Below are positions 55,783-64,000 of a DNA stretch of 64,000 nucleotides, piece by piece. The notes beneath the pieces were generated by a model. The model was not told the origin of the DNA. It did no database searches and saw only the letters and a program-made list of their open reading frames with translations. The stretch's first letter is position 1, and each line of letters starts with the position of its first letter. A program made the translations under genes and the position numbers. The DNA is from Haematobia irritans (lineage: Eukaryota > Arthropoda > Insecta > Diptera > Muscidae): assembly GCF_050003625.1 (NCBI RefSeq), contig NC_134400.1, positions 59,152,066 to 59,216,065 of the forward strand, written 5' to 3'.

Positions 55783-58700
55783 TTATTTACTTTTGTGGAA
55801 CCAACCAGATTGCTCCAAAAACATTAACAAACTGCTTAAGTTAACGTTTTCCAGGTCAGCCAGTAATCTAAAGCTATATGCTCCTAAAATTCGCTTACGC
55901 CTTACACAAAAAGCAGGACACTCACACAAGAGGTGTTTAATTGATTCCTTTTCCTCCACGTCATGACAGCTTATACAATAGTCACTATACTTCGCACCTA
56001 TAGTTTTTGCAAATTCGCCTATCAGGCAGCGACCCGTTATAGCAGATATTAGGAGTGCTATCTGACGCCTTGAGAACACTAGCATATCTAGTGTGCGGTT
56101 TAAGTTTAAATGGGGCCATATTTGCTTGGTGTCGTTACAACCCTTGCAATTTTCCCATCGAATATTGGCCATCATAACAGCCTTCTCACGCAGTAAGAGC
56201 TTGCAGGTGGCCAGAGGCATACCAACAGATTCTAGTTCCCCTGGAATATGTAAGGTAGTTCCTAGCCTTGCTAACACATCTGCTTCACAGTTCCCCGGTA
56301 TGTTCCTATGACCAGGCACCCATATTAGGTGAATATTGTACTGCTCAGCCATCTCGTTGAGAGATTTGCGGCAGTCGATGGCCGTTTTTGAGTTAAGGAA
56401 CACAGAGTCCAAGGATTTTATTGCAGGTTGACTGTCTGAGTATATATTAATGCCAATATTTGTTGGAACATTACTTCTCAGCCAATTGACCACCTCTCTT
56501 ATTGCCAATATTTCAGCCTGAAAAACACTACAGTGATTAGGTAATCTTTTCGCTAATCGAATTTCCAGATCTTTAGAATATACTCCGAACCCCACTTGTC
56601 CATTCAATTTGGAGCCATCAGTATAGAAATCTATATATCTTTTATTCCCCGGGGTCTGTGTACACCACGCCTCACTGTTGGGAATTAGAGTTTCAAACTT
56701 TTTGTCGAAAAGTGGTTTTGCCAGGGTGTAATCCACTACGTTAGGCACATCTGGCATTACTTTGAGGACCGAACTATGACCGTACGTTTTTTCCGACCAC
56801 AGCGATAGCTCGCGCAACCGCACAGCCGTTGTTGCAGCTGACTGTTTGGCCAAAATGTCTAAAGGCAATAGATGTAGCATGACATTAAGGGAGTCTGTTC
56901 CTGTCTTACTAAATGCGCCTGAGATACATAAGCTCGCCATACGCTGAACTTTATCTAAACAAGTCGGTTTCTGAAGTGCCGGCCACCAGACTACAACACC
57001 ATATAGCATTATAGGTCTAACCACTGCCGTGTATAGCCAATGCACAATTTTTGGTCTTAGTCCCCACTTTTTCCCTATTGCCTTTTTGCATGAGTACAAA
57101 GCTACCGTGGCTTTTCTCGCCCTCTCTTCAATATTAAGCCTAAAATTCAGCTTCCTGTCCCAAATAACGCCAAGGTATTTTGCACACTCACCAAACGGAA
57201 TTTCAGTACCCCCTAAGGAAATGGGCCTAACCTTGGGAGTTTTGCGATCTTTGCAGTACATGACTATTTCTGTCTTTGCTGGATTTACACCAAGACCATT
57301 ATCTTTCGCCCATTTCTCAGTCATCCGGAGAGCTCTCTGTATAATATCTCTGATTGTGGATGGGAATTTTCCCCTGACTGCTAGCGCCACATCATCTGCG
57401 TATGCCACCACTTTTATCCTTTCTTTTTCTAGAGAAACCAGAAGGTTGTTTATAGCAACATTCCAAAGAAGAGGTGATAGAACTCCTCCTTGGGGAGTGC
57501 CTCTGTTCACATACCTTTGTATGTTTGCTTGCCCTAGTGTGGCTGAAATACGTCTCTTCATTAGAAGTTCGTCTAACAGCCTAAGTATACCTGGATCAAC
57601 ATTCAGAGTTGTCAGTCCCTTTAATATCGAGCTCGGATGGACATTATTGAACGCCCCTTCGATGTCTAGAAACGCCACGATTGTGTATTCTTTGACAGAT
57701 AGTGAGCTTTCAATAAAGCTGACCAGTTCATGCAATGCGGTCTCAGTAGACCTGCCCTTCGAGTATGCATGCTGTCGTTTCGAGAGCAAACCTGAATCCA
57801 CGCTAGTTCTAAGATACATGTCTATCATCCTCTCCAGGGTCTTAAGTAGGAATGAGGATAAGCTGATTGGTCGGAAATCATTCGCACTCGAGTGAGAGGC
57901 TTTTCCTGCTTTAGGTATGAAGACGACTTTTGTTTCCCTCCACTTTTCTGGAATATATGCTAAGTTTACACATTGTTTATATATCACCGTCAACCAGGGG
58001 ATAATTCTTTCAGCCACTGCCTGTAACTCCGCCGGAGTAATTCCATCAGGTCCGGGGGATTTGTATGGTCCAAAGCTATTTAAAGCCCATTTTATTCTAG
58101 ATTCCGACACAATTTCCTCGATAGGAAATGATCGCTGAGCCTCTGTTACACCGCCGGAACATGGTTCAACCGTCTGATTTCCAGGGAAGTGTGTGTCCAA
58201 AAGTACCTCCAACGTCTCCTCACTGGAGGTTGTCCAATTTCCCTCCGATGTTTTAATGAAACCTGGAGCGGAGCTCGTGGATGCTAGTACCTTCCGTAGT
58301 CTGGAAGCCTCTGACGTATTCTCAATACTGCTACAGTAATCATCCCAAGAGTTTTGTTGAGACCTTCTCAGTTCTCGTTTATATTCTCTCAGATTCATCT
58401 TGTAAGTGTCCCAATCATCCGGAGCTCTTGTGGACTTTGCTTTGTTAAAGAGCTTCCTGCAGGATTTCCTCATATTACTTAACTCCGTAGTCCACCATGG
58501 CGGCCGATTTTTTCCCCTTGGCTTTCCTCTAGGGCATGCAGCTTTCAGTGAAATGTTGAAGGCCTTAGTAATCCGCTCCACTGCGTGTTCGATATCTTGC
58601 ACAGTACTCATATTTGTCTCCGGCACTTCCGGTATCATCAAATTGAACGATTCCCTATACCTATTCCAATTAGCTTTCCTAACATTTGGCGGAAATATGG

Positions 58701-59385
58701 TCTTTGAAGTACGAACAGCCAATCTGAAACTGATGTAGCGATGATCTGAGAAGCTATGTTCCCTCAAAACTTGCCACTCAGATATCTTATCATTCAGTTC
58801 CGGAGAGGTCAACGTTACGTCCAAAACCTCTTGTCTGTTCCTGGTGACGAAAGTTGGTGCATCTCCCTTATTGCAAACTACCAGGTTAGTACGCAAAATA
58901 AACTCTATTAGCGACTCTCCCCTTGCATTAGTATCACTACTTCCCCAAATACTATGATGTGCATTTGCATCGCATCCCATAATGAGTTTTGTCTTTGTTT
59001 TTAGTGACTCCTCAACTAAGGTCTTAACGGCACAGGGTGGCATATCCCTATCATGTCCCATGTAGACCGAAGATACCCAATATTTGCATGTGGATATCTC
59101 TAGACTGGCTACGACAGTGTCTGCATTGCTCAATGAAGGAAGCAGAAACAAGTTTAGTTCGTTTTTAGCAATCATACATGCTCGATTTATATCGTTACCG
59201 GTATTATGCAAAAGTTTGAAACCCGGAGTGCTTAATTCACAGATCTTGTTCTTATATATGTATGGTTCTTGAATAAGAACTATATCTATGTCTCCTTTCA
59301 TCAGGAGAACTTTTAAGGCAGCACAAGCGGCCTTACAATGGTGAAGATTTATCTGGAGGAACCGTAGAACCATCCAAATTTTCAA
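55783..59385 (-). CDS. LOA-type LINE ORF2: endonuclease, reverse transcriptase, RNase H (1200 aa)
   Basis: This protein would nick target DNA and copy the element RNA into it. The APE-type endonuclease occupies residues 1-225, with QINLHH (11-16), QEP (E40), GCDAN (D139, N141) and SDH (213-215). Reverse transcriptase spans about 430-760: KSPGPDGITPAE (442-453), FLDIEGAFNN (D574), GTPQGGVLSPLLWN (629-642) and YADD (662-665). RNase H spans about 917-1040: YTDGS (D923), QAE (E958), SDS (D984) and the H1026/D1036 pair. A C-x2-C-x10-H-x4-C knuckle lies at 1137-1156. All catalytic residues are present and no stop interrupts it. The start ATG overlaps the original ORF1 tail by about 53 bases; a second ATG is at codon 5. 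ORF2 of such elements is usually made by re-initiation or frameshift. Confidence 0.93.
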   Translation of the reverse strand: MKIWMVLRFLQINLHHCKAACAALKVLLMKGDIDIVLIQEPYIYKNKICELSTPGFKLLHNTGNDINRACMIAKNELNLFLLPSLSNADTVVASLEISTCKYWVSSVYMGHDRDMPPCAVKTLVEESLKTKTKLIMGCDANAHHSIWGSSDTNARGESLIEFILRTNLVVCNKGDAPTFVTRNRQEVLDVTLTSPELNDKISEWQVLREHSFSDHRYISFRLAVRTSKTIFPPNVRKANWNRYRESFNLMIPEVPETNMSTVQDIEHAVERITKAFNISLKAACPRGKPRGKNRPPWWTTELSNMRKSCRKLFNKAKSTRAPDDWDTYKMNLREYKRELRRSQQNSWDDYCSSIENTSEASRLRKVLASTSSAPGFIKTSEGNWTTSSEETLEVLLDTHFPGNQTVEPCSGGVTEAQRSFPIEEIVSESRIKWALNSFGPYKSPGPDGITPAELQAVAERIIPWLTVIYKQCVNLAYIPEKWRETKVVFIPKAGKASHSSANDFRPISLSSFLLKTLERMIDMYLRTSVDSGLLSKRQHAYSKGRSTETALHELVSFIESSLSVKEYTIVAFLDIEGAFNNVHPSSILKGLTTLNVDPGILRLLDELLMKRRISATLGQANIQRYVNRGTPQGGVLSPLLWNVAINNLLVSLEKERIKVVAYADDVALAVRGKFPSTIRDIIQRALRMTEKWAKDNGLGVNPAKTEIVMYCKDRKTPKVRPISLGGTEIPFGECAKYLGVIWDRKLNFRLNIEERARKATVALYSCKKAIGKKWGLRPKIVHWLYTAVVRPIMLYGVVVWWPALQKPTCLDKVQRMASLCISGAFSKTGTDSLNVMLHLLPLDILAKQSAATTAVRLRELSLWSEKTYGHSSVLKVMPDVPNVVDYTLAKPLFDKKFETLIPNSEAWCTQTPGNKRYIDFYTDGSKLNGQVGFGVYSKDLEIRLAKRLPNHCSVFQAEILAIREVVNWLRSNVPTNIGINIYSDSQPAIKSLDSVFLNSKTAIDCRKSLNEMAEQYNIHLIWVPGHRNIPGNCEADVLARLGTTLHIPGELESVGMPLATCKLLLREKAVMMANIRWENCKGCNDTKQIWPHLNLNRTLDMLVFSRRQIALLISAITGRCLIGEFAKTIGAKYSDYCISCHDVEEKESIKHLLCECPAFCVRRKRILGAYSFRLLADLENVNLSSLLMFLEQSGWFHKSK

Positions 59386-59467
59386 CCACCGTCACATCAG
59401 CCGCTTCAATTGAGTCATCAAGGGCTTCCTCTTCACAGATCTCGGTGACTCTCGCAACAATCCGCGG

Positions 59468-60556
59468 TTAAGCTTTGGTGAGGCTTGAGCCTGTAGAAAC
59501 TTCCCGCATATGATTTTCGCCATAGTCTGTAGGTTTTATGTCTCCTTCGACTTCGCTAGGAGATTTTTTCACTGCTGACTCTACCGGAGGCTTGTCCGTT
59601 TCGGTATCCTTTGGCTGATCGCTTTTGTATACCTTCATATGGATATCATGAAAGCCATAACTTACGCGTCCTTGGTTCTGGGCTAGATGTGGCAGCGACT
59701 CTATGTTTAATATAAACACCGCATGTCGTCTTGGTCCATCCACCTCATCCAAACGACCAACCTTCCAATCGGCGGTTGGAAGATCTGGGTTACATTCTTT
59801 TAGTCTCTCTAGTATTGACTCAGGATCAGGAGGGTTTGCCGGTATCCATGCATGTGCTCTAGGTTTAGCCGGTATGTCTTTTTTATCGACTAACTCCAAA
59901 GCGGCTCCTACCCAAACTTCACCAATTAGCATCAATGCAGCTTTAAAGCAATCCATAGACCTCTGGTCTGCAAAAGCTATTAACTTATATCGTCCTTGAT
60001 ACCATCCAGCATCTTGCCGTCGAGGACTTGGTCCGGGAAACTTTTTTCGCACCTCTGAGTAGACACCAGACATCGCGTTCTCAATTTCCCCCCATTTTTG
60101 CCTTGGAATCATACCGTCCAATGCTCCTTTATTAATAATAGCCATCACAAGGCTGTCTTTTGCAACTGAGGCAAACGATCTTTGATCCCGTTTAGAGGAT
60201 GGTAGCTCATCCGGTGATCGTTCCCTTTTTCCAGCTTCAAGAATTCCTTGAGCCCATTTTAAGGAATCGCTTTGCTTAGCCGACAACGTGCTTGGGTCGA
60301 CTGATCCTAATTTCTTTAGGATAAACAAAGCATTTCTTCGTTCCTTGAATCTCTTTCGAGAGGGATTGCCTCCTTTTGATGTCGTCACCTTAGAAAAGGT
60401 TCGACTTGCCAAAGTGTCACCGCCAGTCGACCCGTCTACAGGTCGACTAATTGGGCCTGACTCTTGGTCGCTGCCCAAATTTATAACTTCAGTCGTTACC
60501 CGTCCACTGGGCCCTGAAGTTAGAAACCCAGTGGATGACTTTGAATTTCGCTGCAT
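59468..60556 (-). CDS. LOA-type LINE ORF1, RNA-binding protein, lost tail (362 aa)
   Basis: ORF1 proteins of this group coat the element RNA and carry it to the nucleus. The N-terminal third (1-125) is polar and low in structure. Residues about 125-310 (RSFASVAKDSLVMAI, YQGRYKLIAFADQRSMDCF, IGEVWVGAALELV, AHAWIPANPPDPE) look like the DUF4780-type domain of such ORF1s. No CCHC knuckle is seen. The frame stops at TAA (59468-59470); copies 2 and 3 of the family have GAA there and continue for about 45 residues to a stop near 59333. So this copy carries a single G-to-T nonsense change that removes the tail and the ORF1/ORF2 overlap. Effect on activity is unknown. Confidence 0.85.
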   Translation of the reverse strand: MQRNSKSSTGFLTSGPSGRVTTEVINLGSDQESGPISRPVDGSTGGDTLASRTFSKVTTSKGGNPSRKRFKERRNALFILKKLGSVDPSTLSAKQSDSLKWAQGILEAGKRERSPDELPSSKRDQRSFASVAKDSLVMAIINKGALDGMIPRQKWGEIENAMSGVYSEVRKKFPGPSPRRQDAGWYQGRYKLIAFADQRSMDCFKAALMLIGEVWVGAALELVDKKDIPAKPRAHAWIPANPPDPESILERLKECNPDLPTADWKVGRLDEVDGPRRHAVFILNIESLPHLAQNQGRVSYGFHDIHMKVYKSDQPKDTETDKPPVESAVKKSPSEVEGDIKPTDYGENHMREVSTGSSLTKA

Positions 60557-60664
60557 GGTGGTTTATTATTTCCACCACACGTGAAATTCGTAATAAGTAC
60601 TTATTACGATGAAATACTCCGCTATTAGAAAACACGTCCGATCAGTTCGACGGTTGAATAATAA

Positions 60665-61364
60665 TAGGACCATAAAGAGGTATGCCACAAATGGTGAGTA
60701 TCGGTCCATGTTTTGGTATAGCCCCCTTATAGACCGATATCCCGATTTTACTTCTTGGGCTTCTAGAATCCGAAGTTTTTATCCAATTTGCCTGAAATTG
60801 GAAATCTAGAGGTATTTTCGGGCCATAAAGAGGTGTGCCGAAAACGGTGAGTATCGGTCCATATTTTAGTATAGTATCGGTCCATATTTTAGTTTAGAAC
60901 GATCTCCCGATTTAACTCCTTGGGTTTCTAGAAACCGTAGTTTTTATCCGATTTGCCTGAAATTGTAAATATTCACAAAAACGTGTATCGGATTAAGTTT
61001 TTATTGGTCCATTTGGTAATGCCTCCATATAGACCGACTTCATTGCTTGAAACTCAATGTAAAATTTCCAGATTTTACTTCTCGGGTGAAAAACTACAGA
61101 TTTAAGATATCAAATCAATACGTTATTTCATAATTTTCTTGCACATTTACAAGAGATGTTAATGATTCCTCTAAAACTCAAACAAAAATGGTTCTTATAA
61201 ATCCAGAATCTGATACATTCCTCATAGGTGAAATCTTTAAATTTATCTTCGGAAAGTCTCCTCAAGCCCTCCTGAAATTTCAAAGGAAACCCTAATATTT
61301 GGTTCATGGTGGTGGGTATTTAAGATTCGGCCCGGCCGAACTTACTGCTGTATATACTTGTTTT
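60665..61364 (+). mobile_element. DINE-like family F2, copy H, right part
   Basis: It resumes with TAGGACCATAAAGAGG and runs through two to three central repeats and the unique 3' segment (AAGAGATGTTAATGATTCCTC). The end is ATGGTGGTGGGTATTTAAG, a GGCCCGGCC hairpin and ATATACTTGTTTTT. Joined in reading order with 54726-55640 it has the same layout as copy B. Confidence 0.75.
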
Positions 61365-61612
61365 TGTTAATATAATGTTAATGTGTGAACTTTAATCCCC
61401 TGCCGGTTTTGTTTCGCATTGGCCGATCTCCTTTCCTTTGTCGTCGACTTTTTCTCATTTTTCCCTTATAAGACCTGCTAAGGGATATACCCACGATTGG
61501 TTCTCGGAGTAATCTAGCTGGTACATTTTTGGGACTTTTATATAGATTTTTTTCGTCCGTTAATAATTCTTGTTTTGTTTCATTGCCTTCTCGAGAGTTC
61601 AATATCCCAGCT
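61365..61612 (+). other. Probable 5' leader or LTR end of BEL/Pao element 2
   Basis: Lies between the F2 end and the first gag codon. It is pyrimidine-rich (CTTTTTCTCATTTTTCCC), without a recognised primer site. The 82-aa minus ORF has no known domain. LTR borders are not visible. Confidence 0.35.
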
Positions 61613-62477
61613 ATGTCGCTGGACAAGTTTATATGCTTGGCGGATAGCCTTGTTGAGTTCGAAAGTGCCCTGAACGGGAATTAAATACCCGTGACCACAC
61701 TGTCACGAGACGCATCGCGATGAAGTGAAATTATATGGATACGTCTGAAACAGGTTTTTGAACAGTATCTAGTGGATCTGGCCAACGAAGAAGAAGAAGA
61801 CGATGAGACAGACAGAACTGAGAAGGACCTAATAAAATTTCGGACATTGATGTTGTGAAGGCGAAATATAAGAATTCCTACTCGTCATATTGTCGTTGTA
61901 TTACTAAGATGTCAGATTTGGGCGAGGGGCTCTCAACGCGATCTTCAAACATTAGTAGGGTTTCTGAAACTCATTCGACAGCCTTTCATTTGCCTCCAGT
62001 AGAATTAACCACATTCCATAGTAACTATAAATCCTGGCCTACTTTCGTCCGTTAATAATTGTGTGAATAATTCAAAGCTAAGTCGTGTGGAGAAATGATT
62101 CTACCTTACACAGAAGACGCAAGGGGAGGCCCATGAGATAAGGCCATGACTAAGAGTCCATTGACTAACGAAGGGTTTTCTTCGGCATGGAGAGATTTGT
62201 GTAACCGATTTGAGAATCGGAGAGTTTTGGTTAATGGCCAATTGAAAACCTTGTTTAGTCTTCAGGCAATCTCCTCCGAATCTGCAGGGGCTCTGAAACG
62301 ATTACAAAGGGGTATAAATTCCTGTATTTCCACATTGAGATTGTACAAAGTTGATGTTGACTCGCGGAATCCAATTTTCGTGTTTCTGTGCTCCAATTGC
62401 CTTCCGCAACAGATATTAAGCGACAAAACAAGCATCCCGCTTTGGACCGACCTCAACAAATTTTTAACGAATAGATA
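61613..62477 (+). pseudogene. BEL/Pao element 2: gag (DUF1759-type), frameshifted
   Basis: ATG at 61613 starts MSLDKFICLADSLVEFESALNGN, like other BEL gags, but meets a stop at once (61682). The frame resumes near 61850 with KAKYKNSYSSYCRCITKM, FHLPPVELTTFHSNYKSWPTF (the DUF1759 LPxxELxxF motif). A frameshift follows, then SPLTNEGFSSAWRDLCNRFENRR, LVNGQLKTLFSLQAISSESA and FVFLCSNCLPQQILSDKTSI, ending at a stop at 62476-62478. It could not make gag as it stands. It is similar to BEL element 1 at 40830-41241 but clearly a separate copy, on the plus strand. Confidence 0.85.
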
Positions 62478-62484
62478 AAGGACT

Positions 62485-62904
62485 TTGGAAACCGTATCGG
62501 ATATTAGGAATTCCAATGGTCCAGGAAATACCCCTTCTAAATCCAAAGGTTCTAAGGGAGGGCAAAATAAAGTGAACACATTCCAGACTAGTGCCAATAG
62601 GACACAATGTCGGCTATGTCCAAATGAATTCCACTACTTCCGGAAATGTCCTCGGTTCATGGATATGGACCAAGGACAGAGGCCGGCCGTGATCAAGGCC
62701 AACAATATGTGTCTGAACTGTTTTTCAAGCGCTTATGCAACAAAAAGTTGCGACAGCAAACACTCATGTTACAAATGCAAGAAGTGTCACAATACGCTAT
62801 TGCGTAAGGATTCAAGGCTAACAGCAAGCTGCGCTACTTACTTCTGGAGTCAAACAATTGACTCATTCTCTTTTACCTGTGGACTCTCCTACAGACCAAG
62901 ATGA
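62485..62904 (+). pseudogene. BEL/Pao element 2: gag zinc-knuckle region
   Basis: CRLCPNEFHYFRKCPRFMDM, NMCLNCFSSAYATKSCDSKH and CYKCKKCHNTLLRKDS give three Cys/His clusters in the usual BEL order before protease. The first stop at 62476 separates it from the gag core by one codon-scale gap in the same frame region. A frameshift near 62850 moves it out of the protease frame. Confidence 0.8.
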
Positions 62905-63881
62905 TCCAGTGTGTTATCCAGGACCATCCACCGGAACAATACAATCTTGCTTTTGGGCACTTCATACCGTGTCCGAGCTCTCCAGCTCCCAGTGGTCATT
63001 TATCTCCGAAAATATATTTAGTTTATTAAGACTTCCATACAGGCGTACATTCGCTATAATTTCGGGTTTGAACCAGACCAGTATCGGCACAAGTTCAGAA
63101 GGAATGTCGCATCAATCCCGATTTGGAACTGACAATTTCTGCACTCGTTGTATCCCATCTTTCTAACAACTTACCCTCTGGTACCATAGATGTGGGGAAC
63201 ATAACCGACATTCCAAATATTCCACTGGCAGACAGAAATATCCACCGAAGTGCCAAGGTGGACCTCCTCTTAGGTGCCGATGTTTTCCCGTCGATAATGT
63301 TATCGGATTGTATGCGTAGATTTTGCGATACCCTAATAGCCCAGGAAACCGTTTTTGGGGGGATTTTGACCGGTCCCATTCCAATTTCAAATTCATCGTC
63401 CTTTTCTACTTTCGTTTCATACTTTTGTGAAATTTCTTTGGACAAGGAAATTTCAAAGTTTTGGGAGGTGGAGAACGTCCCAAAGAAGCCTTTTTTGTCT
63501 CCATCGGATAATCTTTGTGAGAGGTTATATAGAGAAACCACGTGTAGGAACAGTGAAGGGCGTTATACTGTATACCTTCCGTTCAAGGAAGGGCACCCTC
63601 AACAGTTATGTTTGGGCAGATCTAGACAGTTGGCTATGGCCCAATTTTATCGTAATGAGGCGCGGCTGCTACGAAACCCAGACCTAAGACCGCGATATGA
63701 CGAGAATCTTGACGAATATTTATCCCTAGGTCATATGACTCCTATTGAACTCGATGCTCGGGCTTTAGAGGGACGCAATTATTATTTGCCCCACCACGCG
63801 GTTATTGAACCGGAGAGTACGACCACCAAGGTTCGAGTGGTTTTCAATGCGTCTCCACGTAGGCCCCGTTCTTCAAAATGA
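62858..63881 (+). pseudogene. BEL/Pao element 2: protease and start of reverse transcriptase region
   Basis: 62858-63166 carries the protease scrap SSSQWSFISENIFSLLRLPYRR, where the expected D-S-G-S is degraded to S-S-S. 63123-63881 (252 aa) continues with VDLLLGADVFPSIML and QETVFGGILTGPI (end of the protease-like region). FWEVENVPKKPFLSPSDNLCERLY, GRYTVYLPFK and LGRSRQLAMAQFYRNEARL follow, then the RT entry (YLSLGHMTPIELD, YYLPHHAVIEPESTTTKVRVVFNAS). About 40 bases are missing after FNAS compared with element 1, which shifts the frame. Confidence 0.85.
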
Positions 63882-64000
63882 TTTGACAAATCTTATATTG
63901 AAATGGAGGTTCCATAGATTTGTCTTTAACAGTGACATTGAGAAAATGTACAGGCAGATTCTTGTACATCCCTCCCATGCTCGTTTCCAACGAATTTTGT
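63860..64000 (+). pseudogene. BEL/Pao element 2: RT core, cut by the window end
   Basis: Frame with LQNDLTNLILKWRF, RFVFNSDIEKMYRQILV and HARFQRIL matches element 1 at 39640-39751 (KFVFNSDIEKMYRQV). It includes the first RT aspartate. The YVDD box and the rest lie beyond the window. Confidence 0.85.

Larger units (their letters stand above)
55641..60664 (-). mobile_element. Near-intact LOA-type LINE, 5024 bp, 10-bp TSD
   Basis: TAGGACCATA flanks both ends (55631-55640 and 60665-60674); in F2 copies elsewhere this decamer occurs once at the same place, so the insertion site is clear. On the minus strand the order is a 5' UTR of about 108 bp starting TTATTATTCAACCGTCG, ORF1 (60556-59468), ORF2 (59385-55783) and a 3' UTR of 142 bp ending in repeats of TAACC. 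ORF2 has EN, RT, RNase H and a Cys/His end motif. RNase H plus a DUF4780-like ORF1 points to the LOA (or I/LOA) group. The exact target duplication and open ORF2 indicate a young insertion. Confidence 0.92.

Noticed and set aside
57029..57895. 288-aa plus ORF
   Set aside because: Antisense shadow of the LINE ORF2 RT domain.

Overview
The window looks like a piece of dipteran heterochromatin-like or intergenic DNA, most probably from a muscid-type fly (house fly, stable fly or horn fly group). That placement is an inference from the style of the repeats: AT-rich sequence, GTCY microsatellites followed by about 150-bp repeats, arrays of a 29-bp motif with the core TTTCTATAGAAA, and LOA-type and BEL/Pao elements. 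I find no convincing host gene. Nearly everything I can explain is a transposable element, often several deep.

Layout. 1-13020: AT-rich degenerate 29-bp motif arrays, carrying four copies of a dispersed unit with a tRNA-like core (two direct, one inverted, one direct partial), plus a tandem pair of DINE-1/Helentron-like elements (6355-9513). 13584-14033: a very long AT microsatellite. 14690-15910: CATATGTTTGG-rich repeats with three tRNA-like segments. 17236-22200: a DINE-like element, a MITE with a TAA duplication and a paralogous empty site, and pieces of two other DINE-like families. 22448-28121: two defective LOA-type LINE copies in opposite orientation. 28257-34771: nested DNA transposons, including a 2086-bp hAT-type element with a perfect 8-bp target duplication, and a gag/protease pseudogene split by a MITE. 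34853-41291: a degraded BEL/Pao retrotransposon (minus strand) whose integrase is interrupted by a 2168-bp solo LTR made largely of hairpin repeats. 43123-44099: LTR, tRNA-Trp primer site and gag of a CsRn1-type Gypsy element. 44100-52975: further DINE pieces, a second hAT-type element with a SINE inside it, a 162-bp tandem array and a LINE 3' fragment. 53447-61364: a second pair of DINE-like elements, the second split by an almost intact 5024-bp LOA-type LINE. 61613-64000: the 5' part of another BEL/Pao element, running off the window.

How the parts relate. The complete LINE (55641-60664, minus) has a 10-bp target duplication, an intact 1200-aa endonuclease/RT/RNase H protein and an ORF1 with a single late nonsense codon. 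Its last about 80 bases match the conserved end of a SINE fragment at 48163-48345, so this LINE family is the likely partner that mobilises that SINE. Three non-coding families (called F1, F2, F3 here) differ inside but share the same end design: a GC-rich hairpin followed by an ACTTGT end, as in Helentron-associated elements.

I did not find a new protein-based system. The most unusual structures are the hairpin-array solo LTR, the SINE/LINE tail pair, the inverted pair of LINE copies sharing two identical disabling changes, and the repeated tRNA-like unit. All family assignments rest on motif recognition by eye; no database search was made.
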